Assembly (NCBI GenBank): GCA_047974845.1
Contig: JBKECQ010000106.1
Span: forward strand, 1-11,485
Direction: 5' to 3'
DNA: 11,485 nucleotides
Source: Aminipila sp047974845
GTDB lineage: Bacteria; Bacillota; Clostridia; Peptostreptococcales; Anaerovoracaceae
The position numbers were made by a program, and so were the translations under genes. Of this stretch, positions 5,192 to 11,402 are shown in pieces. The notes under the pieces are model-generated. The model had not been told where the DNA came from. It worked only from the letters and a program-made list of their open reading frames with translations, and searched no databases. Numbering within the stretch: the stretch's first letter is position 1; each line of letters begins with the position of its first letter.

Positions 5192-6367
5192 TTGTGTGAT
5201 TTAGAGTATATGAAAATGGCCATTGAGCTTGCAAAAAAGGGTGAGGGAAGTACAAATCCCAATCCAATGGTAGGTGCTATTATTGTAAAAAATAGCAAGG
5301 TAATTGGCAAAGGTTATCATGAAAAATATGGTCAGGCTCATGCAGAGAGGAATGCAATTGCAGATTGTAAAGAACAAGCAGAGGGTGCAACTATGTATGT
5401 AACGTTAGAGCCTTGTTGTCATTATGGAAAAACTCCTCCTTGTACAGATGCCATTATAAACAGTAAGATTGCAAAGGTTGTGGTTGGAACCTTGGATAAA
5501 AATAAGTTAGTAGCTGGTCAGGGCGTAGAAATTTTAAGAAATGCAGGAATTGAAGTAAATGTAGGAATCTTAGAAGAAGAGTGTATCGAGTTAAATAAAA
5601 TATTTTTTCATTACACATTAAACAGGGAACCCTTTATTGCAATGAAATATGCTATGACTCTTGATGGAAAGATTGCTTCATATTCCGGTAAGTCAAAATG
5701 GATTACGGGAGAAGTGGCAAGAAGGCACGTACATGAGCTTAGAAATAAATACATGGCAATAATGGTGGGTATTGGAACGGTATTAAAGGACAATCCGAGG
5801 TTGGACTGCAGGCTTGACAATAGTAGAAATCCCATAAGAATAATTTGCGATACAAACCTGCGAATACCTTTAGACTGCTTTATTGCCAGAACAGCAAGTG
5901 AAATTGAGACTTATATTGCAACTGCAGAAGATTTATATATTGATGAAAAAATAAGCAAAGGCAACCTTAAAGATAAACTTGCTTTTATGCAAACTAGAAA
6001 AAATAAGGAAGAGAAACTAAAGGCGCTAGGGATTAAATTTATAAAGTTACCTACAAAAAATAATAGTATTGATTTAGTAGAATTAAAATCGAATTTGGGT
6101 ATGATGGGAATCGATAGTGTGCTTTTAGAAGGTGGAGCAACAATTAATTATCAAGCGTTGGATAGTGGTGTAGTTGATTATTTATATGCTTACATCGCTC
6201 CCAAAATATTGGGTGGTATTGATGCTGTTACGGCTGTTGAGGGCATTGGAAAAGAAAATCCAAATACTGCGTTTGAGTTTATTACTAAAAGAATAATTAA
6301 TTTAGAAGGAGATACCTTAATTGAATATGAAGTTAAAAGAGAATCGGATAGATTAGAAAAGAGGTAA
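5192..6367 (+). CDS. ribD: Bifunctional riboflavin deaminase/reductase RibD
   Basis: The 391-residue cytoplasmic enzyme catalyses the second and third steps from GTP: deamination of the diaminopyrimidine and reduction of the ribosyl side chain. I place the start at TTG 5192, 7 nt after GGAGGG (5179-5184); the in-frame TTG at 5177 overlaps the ribosome site. The N-terminal deaminase domain has the zinc motifs HAE (50-52) and PCCHYGKTPPC (74-84), with Cys75 (the first Cys after Pro) and Cys84 as ligands. The C-terminal reductase domain starts near residue 145 (AMKYAMTLDGKIAS, SKWITGE) and ends with LLEGGATINY and APKILGG. It is about 30 residues longer than B. subtilis RibD as I recall it, mainly through a Lys/Glu-rich insertion around residues 235-290. 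It is the first gene of the rib operon and ends 4 nt before ribE. Confidence 0.96.
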   Translation: MCDLEYMKMAIELAKKGEGSTNPNPMVGAIIVKNSKVIGKGYHEKYGQAHAERNAIADCKEQAEGATMYVTLEPCCHYGKTPPCTDAIINSKIAKVVVGTLDKNKLVAGQGVEILRNAGIEVNVGILEEECIELNKIFFHYTLNREPFIAMKYAMTLDGKIASYSGKSKWITGEVARRHVHELRNKYMAIMVGIGTVLKDNPRLDCRLDNSRNPIRIICDTNLRIPLDCFIARTASEIETYIATAEDLYIDEKISKGNLKDKLAFMQTRKNKEEKLKALGIKFIKLPTKNNSIDLVELKSNLGMMGIDSVLLEGGATINYQALDSGVVDYLYAYIAPKILGGIDAVTAVEGIGKENPNTAFEFITKRIINLEGDTLIEYEVKRESDRLEKR

Positions 6368-6371
6368 AAAT

Positions 6372-7019
6372 TTGTTTACTGGGATAGTAGAAGAAAAAGG
6401 AATTATAAAGACAATAAAAAAGGGCTTAAACTCCTGTCAAATTGTAATAGAGGGAAAAACAATTTTTTCACAGATTGCCGTTGGAGATAGTATTGCAGTA
6501 AATGGAATTTGCTTAACGGTATGCAGTTTTAAAGAAAATTATTTTCAAGCAGATGTAATGGGAGAAACGATTTCAAGAAGTAATTTAGGTGAATTGTCAA
6601 TAGGGAGCATGGTAAATCTGGAACGTGCAATGCCTGCTTGTGGAAGATTTGGAGGGCATATCGTCTCAGGCCATATAGACGGAATAGGAACTATAATAGA
6701 CAAAAGAAGTGATGAAATTGCAGTATGGATAAAGATTAAAGCCAATAAATCCATAATGAAATACATTGTAGAAAAAGGATCTATTACCATAGATGGAATA
6801 AGTCTAACAGTTGCAACCTTAGAGGAAGACAGCTTTCAGGTATCTGTAATACCTCATACTGCTAAAGAAACTACCTTAGGGAGTAAAGGGGTTGGGAGCA
6901 CTGTAAATTTAGAAAACGATGTTATAGGAAAGTATGTGGAAAAATTATTAGGGTTTAAAGGCGGAGATAAACAAGAGTGTACAATTACCATGGATTTTTT
7001 ACAGAAGAATGGATTTTAA
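6372..7019 (+). CDS. ribE: Riboflavin synthase, alpha subunit
   Basis: The 215-residue protein dismutates two 6,7-dimethyl-8-ribityllumazine molecules to riboflavin and a pyrimidinedione that is recycled by RibH. It opens with the diagnostic MFTGIVEEKG. The start is TTG 6372, 6 nt after GAGGT (6361-6365), which lies at the ribD stop, so translation is probably coupled. Two tandem lumazine-binding barrels are visible: residues 1-95 with AVNGICLTV and SNLG, and about 97-200 with GGHIVSGHIDGIG, SITIDGISLTV and TTLG. The length equals that I recall for B. subtilis RibE. It acts in the cytoplasm, often with the lumazine synthase capsid encoded two genes downstream. It is intact. Confidence 0.96.
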   Translation: MFTGIVEEKGIIKTIKKGLNSCQIVIEGKTIFSQIAVGDSIAVNGICLTVCSFKENYFQADVMGETISRSNLGELSIGSMVNLERAMPACGRFGGHIVSGHIDGIGTIIDKRSDEIAVWIKIKANKSIMKYIVEKGSITIDGISLTVATLEEDSFQVSVIPHTAKETTLGSKGVGSTVNLENDVIGKYVEKLLGFKGGDKQECTITMDFLQKNGF

Positions 7020-7047
7020 TATTAGGTATAGTGGGAGATACGCTAAA

Positions 7048-7071
7048 TAATTAATAGCTGGTTATTAATTA
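7048..7071 (+). other. AT-rich hairpin between ribE and ribBA
   Basis: Perfect 9-bp arms TAATTAATA (7048-7056) and TATTAATTA (7063-7071) flank a 6-nt loop. No T-run follows, so it is not a terminator. It could be an RNA processing or stability element in the 87-nt ribE-ribBA gap. Confidence 0.35.
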
Positions 7072-7106
7072 AAGTAAGAAATATAGAGGATAGGGAGGAA
7101 AAGTTT

Positions 7107-8306
7107 ATGTTTAAATATAATACTGTGGAGGAGGCTTTAGAAGCTTTAAAACAAGGTAAGGTTATTTTGGTAACGGATTCGGAAGACAGGGAGAATGAAG
7201 GAGACTTAATCTGTGCAGCAGAGTTTGCAACAACACAAAATGTTAACTTTATGGCGGTATATGCAAAAGGGCTTATTTGTATGCCAATGAGTAAAAAACT
7301 AGCAAGTAAATTAGGACTTGGGCCTATGGTGGAAAAAAATACGGACAATCATGAAACTGCATTTACTGTTTCCATTGACCATGTGGATACAACTACAGGA
7401 ATCTCCGCTGTGGAAAGAGGCATTACGGCGATTAAAGCAGTTCAAGAGGGCGCTAAGCCAGAGGACTTTAGAAGGCCTGGTCATATGTTCCCTCTTATTG
7501 CAAAGGACTATGGGGTACTAGAAAGAGAAGGACATACTGAAGCCACTGTAGATTTAGTAAGGTTAGCGGGACTTAAAGAGTGTGGACTTTGTTGTGAAAT
7601 AATGAGTGAGGATGGCAATATGATGAGAAAGTCTGAACTTGAAGAATTTGCAAGAGAACATGACCTAATATTTGTAACCATAGAAGCTTTAAAAGAGTAT
7701 AGAAAGAAAAATGAATCTGTGGTTGAAAGGGTTGTAGAAGCAGAATTACCAACTAGGTATGGAAACTTTAAAGCATATGGATATATTAACAAAATCAATG
7801 GTGAGCATCATGTGGCTCTTGTAAAGGGAGAAATAAGTAGTCAGGTAGAACCGTTATGCAGGGTTCATTCAGAATGCCTTACAGGAGATGCATTGGGATC
7901 CATTAAATGTGATTGCGGGGAACAATATGATGCAGCTATGAAAATGATTCAGAATGAAGGAAGTGGAATAATGCTCTATATGAGGCAGGAGGGGCGAGGT
8001 ATAGGTTTAATTAATAAACTAAAAGCTTATGCATTACAAGATGGGGGGATGGACACCGTAGAAGCAAATTTAGCTTTAGGATTTGATGAGGACTTAAGGG
8101 ATTATTCCGTAGCATCGCAAATACTAAAGGACTTAAATGTTAATAAGCTTAGATTGATTACTAATAATCCAGACAAAATACAGCAGCTAACACAATATGG
8201 CATAGAGGTGTCTAAAAGAGTTTCAATCGAAGTAGAAGCAAACCCATATGATGTATTTTATCTAAAAACTAAAAAGGAAAAAATGGGGCACATAATGGCC
8301 ATATAG
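7107..8306 (+). CDS. ribBA: Bifunctional DHBP synthase / GTP cyclohydrolase II
   Basis: The 399-residue fusion supplies both branches of riboflavin synthesis. The N-terminal domain (1-200) makes 3,4-dihydroxy-2-butanone 4-phosphate from ribulose-5-phosphate, and the C-terminal domain (205-399) opens GTP. ATG 7107 follows GGGAGGA at 7093-7099. In the first domain I see DSEDRENEGDLICAAE (24-39), the TTTGISA loop (96-102), RRPGHMFPL (122-130) and EGHTEATVDL (141-150). In the second, the zinc cysteines of SECLTGDALGSIKCDCG are Cys257, Cys268 and Cys270, followed by YMRQEGRGIGLINKLKAY (291-308) and the TNNPDK guanine-binding block (352-357). The gene is intact and of usual length. It sits third in the common Firmicutes order ribD-E-BA-H under the FMN switch. 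Confidence 0.97.
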   Translation: MFKYNTVEEALEALKQGKVILVTDSEDRENEGDLICAAEFATTQNVNFMAVYAKGLICMPMSKKLASKLGLGPMVEKNTDNHETAFTVSIDHVDTTTGISAVERGITAIKAVQEGAKPEDFRRPGHMFPLIAKDYGVLEREGHTEATVDLVRLAGLKECGLCCEIMSEDGNMMRKSELEEFAREHDLIFVTIEALKEYRKKNESVVERVVEAELPTRYGNFKAYGYINKINGEHHVALVKGEISSQVEPLCRVHSECLTGDALGSIKCDCGEQYDAAMKMIQNEGSGIMLYMRQEGRGIGLINKLKAYALQDGGMDTVEANLALGFDEDLRDYSVASQILKDLNVNKLRLITNNPDKIQQLTQYGIEVSKRVSIEVEANPYDVFYLKTKKEKMGHIMAI

Positions 8307-8411
8307 ATATGTAAGTGGATGAGCATATGTAGATAAATTAATAAATATATAGACAATTAAATAAACAGTTATTTTTAAAAGTTGAGTGAAATTTATTATG
8401 GAGGTAAAAAT

Positions 8412-8879
8412 ATGAAAATATATGAAGGAAAACTAGTAGCAGAAGGTATAAAGGTAGGAATCGTTGTTGCGAGATTTAATGAATTTATTGGTTCAAAGTT
8501 GCTATCGGGGGCTATGGATGGGCTAACAAGGCACAATGTAAACAAAGAAGATATTGAGGTTGCTTGGGTTCCGGGAGCATTTGAAATACCACTGGTAGCT
8601 TCAAGAATGGCTAAGTCAGGTAAATATGATACAATTATTTGCTTAGGTGCTGTGATTAGGGGGACAACAACTCATTATGATTATGTGTGCAGTGAGGTTT
8701 CAAAAGGAATTGCGCATATTGGATTAGAGACTGGTATCCCTGTAATGTTTGGTGTTATTACTACGGAAAATATTGAGCAGGCAATTGAGAGAGCAGGAAC
8801 AAAAGCAGGAAATAAAGGGTATGACTGCGCCTTAAGTGCAGTAGAAATGGTAAACTTGATTAGGGGTATGGAAATATAA
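8412..8879 (+). CDS. ribH: 6,7-dimethyl-8-ribityllumazine synthase
   Basis: The 155-residue subunit condenses the pyrimidine product of RibD with 3,4-dihydroxy-2-butanone 4-phosphate, the penultimate riboflavin step, typically as an icosahedral 60-mer. ATG 8412 was chosen because GGAGGT at about 8400-8405 precedes it by a good distance; an upstream in-frame TTG at 8382 has no ribosome site. Substrate-binding motifs are clear: ARFNEFI (20-26), VPGAFEIPL (53-61), LGAVIRGTTTHYDYV (78-92) with the catalytic His88, and VMFGVITTEN (about 111-120). The gene is the last of the rib operon and is followed by its terminator. Confidence 0.97.
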   Translation: MKIYEGKLVAEGIKVGIVVARFNEFIGSKLLSGAMDGLTRHNVNKEDIEVAWVPGAFEIPLVASRMAKSGKYDTIICLGAVIRGTTTHYDYVCSEVSKGIAHIGLETGIPVMFGVITTENIEQAIERAGTKAGNKGYDCALSAVEMVNLIRGMEI

Positions 8880-8915
8880 GACCAAACTTGACAAACATTA
8901 AAACGGAACATTTAG

Positions 8916-8966
8916 ACCGTCCGCTTCATATTATGGCGAGAGTGATAATTTGAAAGGGGCGGTTTT
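8916..8966 (+). terminator. rib operon terminator overlapping the next ribosome site
   Basis: ACCGTCCGCTT (8916-8926) pairs with AAGGGGCGGT (8954-8963), with one bulged G and one wobble. An inner ATTAT/ATAAT pairing extends the hairpin, and six T residues follow. The 3' arm contains the AAAGGGG ribosome-binding site of the gene starting at 8969, so in read-through RNA the hairpin would also hide that site. Confidence 0.8.
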
Positions 8967-8968
8967 TT

Positions 8969-9301
8969 GTGAGTATAGAAAGGCATCTTTTTCCTGGTAA
9001 TAATACAACGCAGGGGTTTTATTCATATTACAACTACATATTGGGACAAAGAGAAGCAAATAGGATTATATGTATAAAGGGTGGTCCGGGAGTAGGAAAG
9101 TCTACTTTTATGAGAAAAATAGGTGAGTTTTATTTAAATCGTGGGGAAGATGTAGACTTTATGCATTGTTCTTCAGATAACAACTCGCTTGATGGTATTG
9201 TTTTAAAAAATAAAAGAATTGCTCTTATTGATGCGACAAGCCCTCATGTAGTAGTTTATAACTACAAATCAGGATATTGTAAAGAAGAATTGGTTATATA
9301 G
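8969..9301 (+). pseudogene. Truncated P-loop ATPase (N-terminal third, PRK06851-like)
   Basis: The frame codes for 110 residues from GTG 8969, with AAAGGGG 9 nt upstream. It shows FPGNNTTQGFYSYYNYIL, a perfect Walker A motif GGPGVGKST (38-46), HCSSDNNSLDGI (66-77) and a Walker B-like strand RIALIDATSPHVV (83-95). This is the beginning of a clostridial ATPase family that I recall as about 350-370 residues with a second P-loop in the C-terminal half. Here the frame ends with TAG soon after the Walker B-like strand, and neither remaining frame to 9357 carries a recognisable continuation. I therefore read it as a remnant left by deletion of the 3' two thirds. A short stand-alone product is less likely because the catalytic core would be incomplete. 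Confidence 0.65.
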
Positions 9302-9306
9302 GTTTT

Positions 9307-9333
9307 TACTTGGGGCAAAGTTTGCCTGAAGTA
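9307..9333. other. Hairpin between the truncated ATPase and the minus-strand gene
   Basis: TACTT / AAGTA (9307-9311 and 9329-9333) enclose the near-palindrome GGCAAAGTTTGCC. It lies between converging genes and could be a weak bidirectional terminator. It could also mark the deletion junction of the truncated ATPase gene. No T-run follows on either side, although TTTTT precedes it on the plus strand. Confidence 0.35.
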
Positions 9334-9356
9334 TTAGAGTGTAAATAACTTTTAAT

Positions 9357-9578
9357 TTAATCGCCATTAATGTACTTATTAGTTATGGATTTAGTAAAGA
9401 TTAAGATTAAGGCTATAAGGATAGTGTAACCTCGTATTATCAAGTAGTTGGAAAGTAAATCTATATCAGATGTTAAATGTTTTTTAAAACAAAGACTAAC
9501 AATAACGTTAACCGCAATTATTAGCCACCCAGTGATAGAAAGAATATTACCAAGCTGTTTTAAATTAGATTTTTTCAT
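9357..9578 (-). CDS. Small two-helix membrane protein, unknown family
   Basis: This encodes a 73-residue protein read on the minus strand. On that strand an excellent GGAGGT ribosome site (plus coordinates about 9587-9592) precedes the ATG at 9578, which supports a genuine gene. A lysine-rich N-terminus (MKKSNLK) is followed by a hydrophobic helix at about 12-30 (ILSITGWLIIAVNVIVSLC). A polar loop (KKHLTSDIDLLSNY) and a second helix at about 47-63 (IIRGYTILIALILIF) come next, then a charged tail. No enzymatic motif is visible and I do not recognise the family. A diverged, broken relative lies at 11196-11402 on the same strand. It converges with the truncated ATPase and diverges from the gene at 9767. 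Confidence 0.7.
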   Translation of the reverse strand: MKKSNLKQLGNILSITGWLIIAVNVIVSLCFKKHLTSDIDLLSNYLIIRGYTILIALILIFTKSITNKYINGD

Positions 9579-9766
9579 ATAATCTTACCTCCAATTTGAC
9601 AATAATATAAATGTATAATATACCAAAATTAACCAATCATAAAGCATGAAATCAGTAAACAATTTCAGCTTAAAATAGAATGGAGTTGTCAATTAACACC
9701 TTGATAGAAGGAGATGATAACATCTTTTAATATACTTGAATACAATATAAAAAGGGGGTGTGTTAT

Positions 9767-10336
9767 GTGGCAAGATATCAAAATCAGTCCACAGAAGGGC
9801 AAATAGACAATATAACTTTTAGATGGAGATTTTTATGGCAGCAATTAAGTTCTTGGTTACGTGAATATATGTTTGCAAAGTCATTAAATGCAGAAAGTGA
9901 GTCCTTAAATCAAATAGTAGAAAAAATATTAAGTATAGTGGATGAATTTGGTGATTTAATGCGATTATTTTTCGGGGATAAGGCCGCAGATGGATATGTA
10001 AAGTTACTTACGGACTATGTTATGATGTTTATCATGTTTATTGATGCATTATCGGAGAATGATACAGATAAGGCCAATGAAATAGCAAAAGAAATTTATG
10101 AGGGATTAGATCAAAGATCAAAGTATCTTTTTGAAGTAAATCCATATTGGGATAGGCCTACGCTAGATGAATACATTTTTAATTTTACAAGTATGACCAT
10201 CCAAGAAATAACATCATTTATGGAGGGAGACTATAAAACCAGTATAGAAATCTACGATAGGATTTTAGCATATTCTCAAATACAAAGCGATTTCTTAGCA
10301 CAAGGTGCAAAGAAGTATTTAAACTTAACATCTTAA
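9767..10336 (+). CDS. Helical protein of a family often mislabelled acetylglutamate kinase
   Basis: The product has 189 residues. I place the start at GTG 9767, 8 nt after GGGGG (9754-9758); the in-frame GTG at 9758 overlaps that site. The sequence appears entirely alpha-helical and amphipathic, rich in aromatic residues (WRFLWQQLSSWLREYMFAK near the N-terminus, FGDKAADGYVKLLTDYVMMFIMF mid-protein, FEVNPYWDRPTLDEYIF and GDYKTSIEIYDRIL near the C-terminus). There is no signal peptide, P-loop or amino-acid-kinase motif. I recall similar Firmicutes proteins annotated as acetylglutamate kinase, a label the sequence does not support. Genes of this family and cupins like the one downstream are, as I recall, common in spore-formers. 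A role in stress or sporulation would be inference only. The molecular function is unknown. Confidence 0.8.
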   Translation: MARYQNQSTEGQIDNITFRWRFLWQQLSSWLREYMFAKSLNAESESLNQIVEKILSIVDEFGDLMRLFFGDKAADGYVKLLTDYVMMFIMFIDALSENDTDKANEIAKEIYEGLDQRSKYLFEVNPYWDRPTLDEYIFNFTSMTIQEITSFMEGDYKTSIEIYDRILAYSQIQSDFLAQGAKKYLNLTS

Positions 10337-10350
10337 GGTTTTATTAAAAA

Positions 10351-10372
10351 TGCTCCCATTAAATGGGCGCAA
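10351..10372 (-). terminator. Hairpin best oriented as a minus-strand terminator
   Basis: CCCAT / ATGGG with a TAA loop is extended across one mismatch by two further base pairs (GC/GC). On the minus strand it is followed by ATTTTTAATAAAA, a usable U-tract. On the plus strand A-rich DNA follows. It lies 15 nt after the plus-strand gene ending at 10336 and overlaps the stop codon of the tiny minus-strand frame at 10359-10460. Confidence 0.5.
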
Positions 10373-10460
10373 TAAAAAATTTACTTATTCTTTTATCGAT
10401 AACGGCACCTACAGCAGTGCCTACAACAACAATAACAGTAACTAGAATTATATTATGCAT
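10359..10460 (-). CDS. Possible 33-residue single-helix membrane peptide
   Basis: Read on the minus strand from ATG 10460, the frame gives a short N-terminus, a continuous hydrophobic helix (IILVTVIVVVGTAVGAV, residues 4-20), and a basic tail (DKRISKFF) ending in TAA. The layout is typical of bacterial micro-membrane proteins with an inside-positive C-terminus. The small-residue pattern G-TAVGA could favour helix packing. A minus-strand-oriented hairpin with a T-run sits at the stop, which supports transcription. Against it, no Shine-Dalgarno is visible before the ATG, and frames this short arise by chance in AT-rich DNA. I rate it as possible only. Confidence 0.35.
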   Translation of the reverse strand: MHNIILVTVIVVVGTAVGAVIDKRISKFFIAPI

Positions 10461-10509
10461 AAAAAAGTTTATTGAAATTTAGCAATAAGATAACTTTAAG
10501 AAGTGAGCA

Positions 10510-10545
10510 TTGACAGTTAGAAAGTATATTGAATATATATTCAAT
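10510..10545 (+). promoter_or_regulatory. Candidate cupin promoter overlapped by an 18-bp palindrome
   Basis: A perfect -35 box TTGACA lies at 10510-10515. A -10 such as TATATA (18-nt spacer) falls inside the perfect palindrome ATTGAATATATATTCAAT at 10528-10545. A dimeric repressor bound there would block the promoter. The AT-rich palindrome could be fortuitous, and the -10 is not unique. Confidence 0.5.
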
Positions 10546-10606
10546 TCTATTTCGTGTCATACTTAGAAAGATTTCATATTATGTTATTATGAAAGGAAGT
10601 GAAGAT

Positions 10607-11047
10607 GTGAGAAGAAATTCAAGGGGTAATCGTAGAGTTATTCCACTTGATATAACGGATTACGGTCCAGAACCATTTGTTTTTAATATTGAAAATGCCA
10701 CTATGGAAAACAATAATTTCCGTTTAGCTTTATGGACCGGGGAATATTTACAATTAACTTTAATGAATATCGATGTGGGTGAGGAAATTGGAATTGAGAT
10801 GCATCCGGATGTAGATCAGTTTTTACGTATTGAAGATGGGGTAGGAATTGTTAAAATAGGTACTAATAAAGATAAACTCAACTATCAGAGGGATGTAAAC
10901 GGCAATTATGCAATTATCATTCCTGCCGGTACGTGGCACAATATAATAAACACTGGAAATAAGCCACTTAAATTATACTCTATATATGCACCACCACAAC
11001 ATCCATATGGTACAGTTCAAGAAACTAAAGAAATACATCAAGATTAA
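10607..11047 (+). CDS. Cupin-domain protein
   Basis: The product has 146 residues. GTG 10607 is preferred, since AAAGGAAGTG (10592-10601) lies at ribosome-site distance; an in-frame ATG at 10589 has no such site, but an 18-nt longer product cannot be excluded. The single cupin barrel spans about 45-128. Motif 1 reads GEEIGIEMHPDVDQFLRIEDGVG with His66, Asp70 and Gln71 where many cupins carry HxH...E. Motif 2 reads IIPAGTWHNIINTG with His111. A metal site with an altered ligand set is therefore likely. The C-terminus YSIYAPPQHPYGTVQ is characteristic of the common Firmicutes small cupins related to mannose-6-phosphate isomerase. The substrate is unknown. It has its own probable promoter and follows the helical-protein gene, with which I infer a functional link only from proximity. 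Confidence 0.88.
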   Translation: MRRNSRGNRRVIPLDITDYGPEPFVFNIENATMENNNFRLALWTGEYLQLTLMNIDVGEEIGIEMHPDVDQFLRIEDGVGIVKIGTNKDKLNYQRDVNGNYAIIIPAGTWHNIINTGNKPLKLYSIYAPPQHPYGTVQETKEIHQD

Positions 11048-11089
11048 TTCAAATTAGAATTAAAAATAAAAACTACTAACTGTAATTAT

Positions 11090-11136
11090 AAGTATCCCCT
11101 TTTATTAGATTTTTGTCTAACAAAAGGGGTGTACTT
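11090..11136 (+). terminator. Long hairpin after the cupin gene
   Basis: CCCCTTTT (11096-11103) / AAAAGGGG (11122-11129) and TTAGA / TCTAA form a stem of at least 13 bp with one A-C mismatch and a 6-nt loop. AAGTA / TACTT extends it outward past a small internal loop. It lies 42 nt after the cupin stop. No clear T-run follows on either strand, so it is either an atypical terminator or an RNA 3'-end stabiliser. Confidence 0.55.
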
Positions 11137-11148
11137 CAATATTATGAT

Positions 11149-11189
11149 ATTAGTTTTTTATTAGCTAAAATTAGGATTTAGCCAAATAA
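11149..11189. terminator. Imperfect A/T-flanked inverted repeat between cupin and decayed gene
   Basis: TTTTTATT-AGCTAAA at about 11155-11168 pairs imperfectly with TTTAGCCAAATAAAAA at about 11176-11191. It lies where plus- and minus-strand genes converge, a usual place for a bidirectional terminator. T-runs precede the stem rather than follow it, so efficiency is doubtful. Confidence 0.35.
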
Positions 11190-11195
11190 AAACTT

Positions 11196-11402
11196 TCAAT
11201 CATTCTGAAAAAAATTTCTAGTTATGTGCTTTAGGCCAATAAAGAGTAAAGCTATAATATTAGATGTATCTCTTTTAACTAAATAAGCACTAAGTAAATC
11301 TATATTTGATAATAATATGTCCTTAAAACAAGTGCTGATAATTATATTTATTACGGTGATTATCCAACCTAAAACTTGCTAATAAAAGTCAAGCGTTTTA
11401 TA
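11196..11402 (-). pseudogene. Decayed relative of the two-helix membrane protein gene at 9357-9578
   Basis: Read on the minus strand, this frame gives VLGWIITVINIIISTCFKDILLSNIDLLSAYL followed by a second hydrophobic stretch (NIIALLFIGLKHI) and a stop at 11196-11198. It aligns with the intact protein: GWLIIAVNVIVSLCFKKHLTSDIDLLSNYL and TILIALILIFTKSI. The DNA is also visibly similar (for example AGTAAATCTATAT at 11293 and 9452). An in-frame TAG at 11379-11381 interrupts the N-terminal part, no ATG is found, and no ribosome site precedes it. I therefore read it as a pseudogene of a paralogue. The last 80 bases of the window beyond it show nothing recognisable. Confidence 0.7.

Noticed and set aside
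5154..5204. 16-codon frame (MSVIIDVDWREAFCVI) overlapping the ribD start, as a leader peptide
   Set aside because: There is no credible ribosome site and no biased codon content; it is probably accidental, although its overlap with ribD would suit translational coupling.
7043..7798. Minus-strand frames opposite ribBA (and similar frames opposite abfT, 4hbD, ribD, ribE and ribH)
   Set aside because: They are antisense shadows of strongly conserved genes, with Ser/Leu-rich nonsense translation and no ribosome sites.
8382..8411. Ten-residue N-terminal extension of ribH from TTG 8382
   Set aside because: It includes the ribosome site itself; ATG 8412 gives the usual family length and places His88 at the known catalytic position.
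9596..9624. TTGACA with TATACC at 17 nt as a plus-strand promoter for the gene at 9767
   Set aside because: The -10 match is poor, the implied leader exceeds 130 nt, and the region is so AT-rich that similar matches arise by chance. No better promoter for that gene was found.
9767..10336. Acetylglutamate kinase (argB) function
   Set aside because: There is no glycine-rich amino-acid-kinase loop or other family motif, the protein is too short and all-helical, and no arginine genes are nearby.
10529..10606. Longer cupin start at the codon in the promoter palindrome (10529)
   Set aside because: It would start inside the promoter, has no ribosome site, and adds residues foreign to the family.
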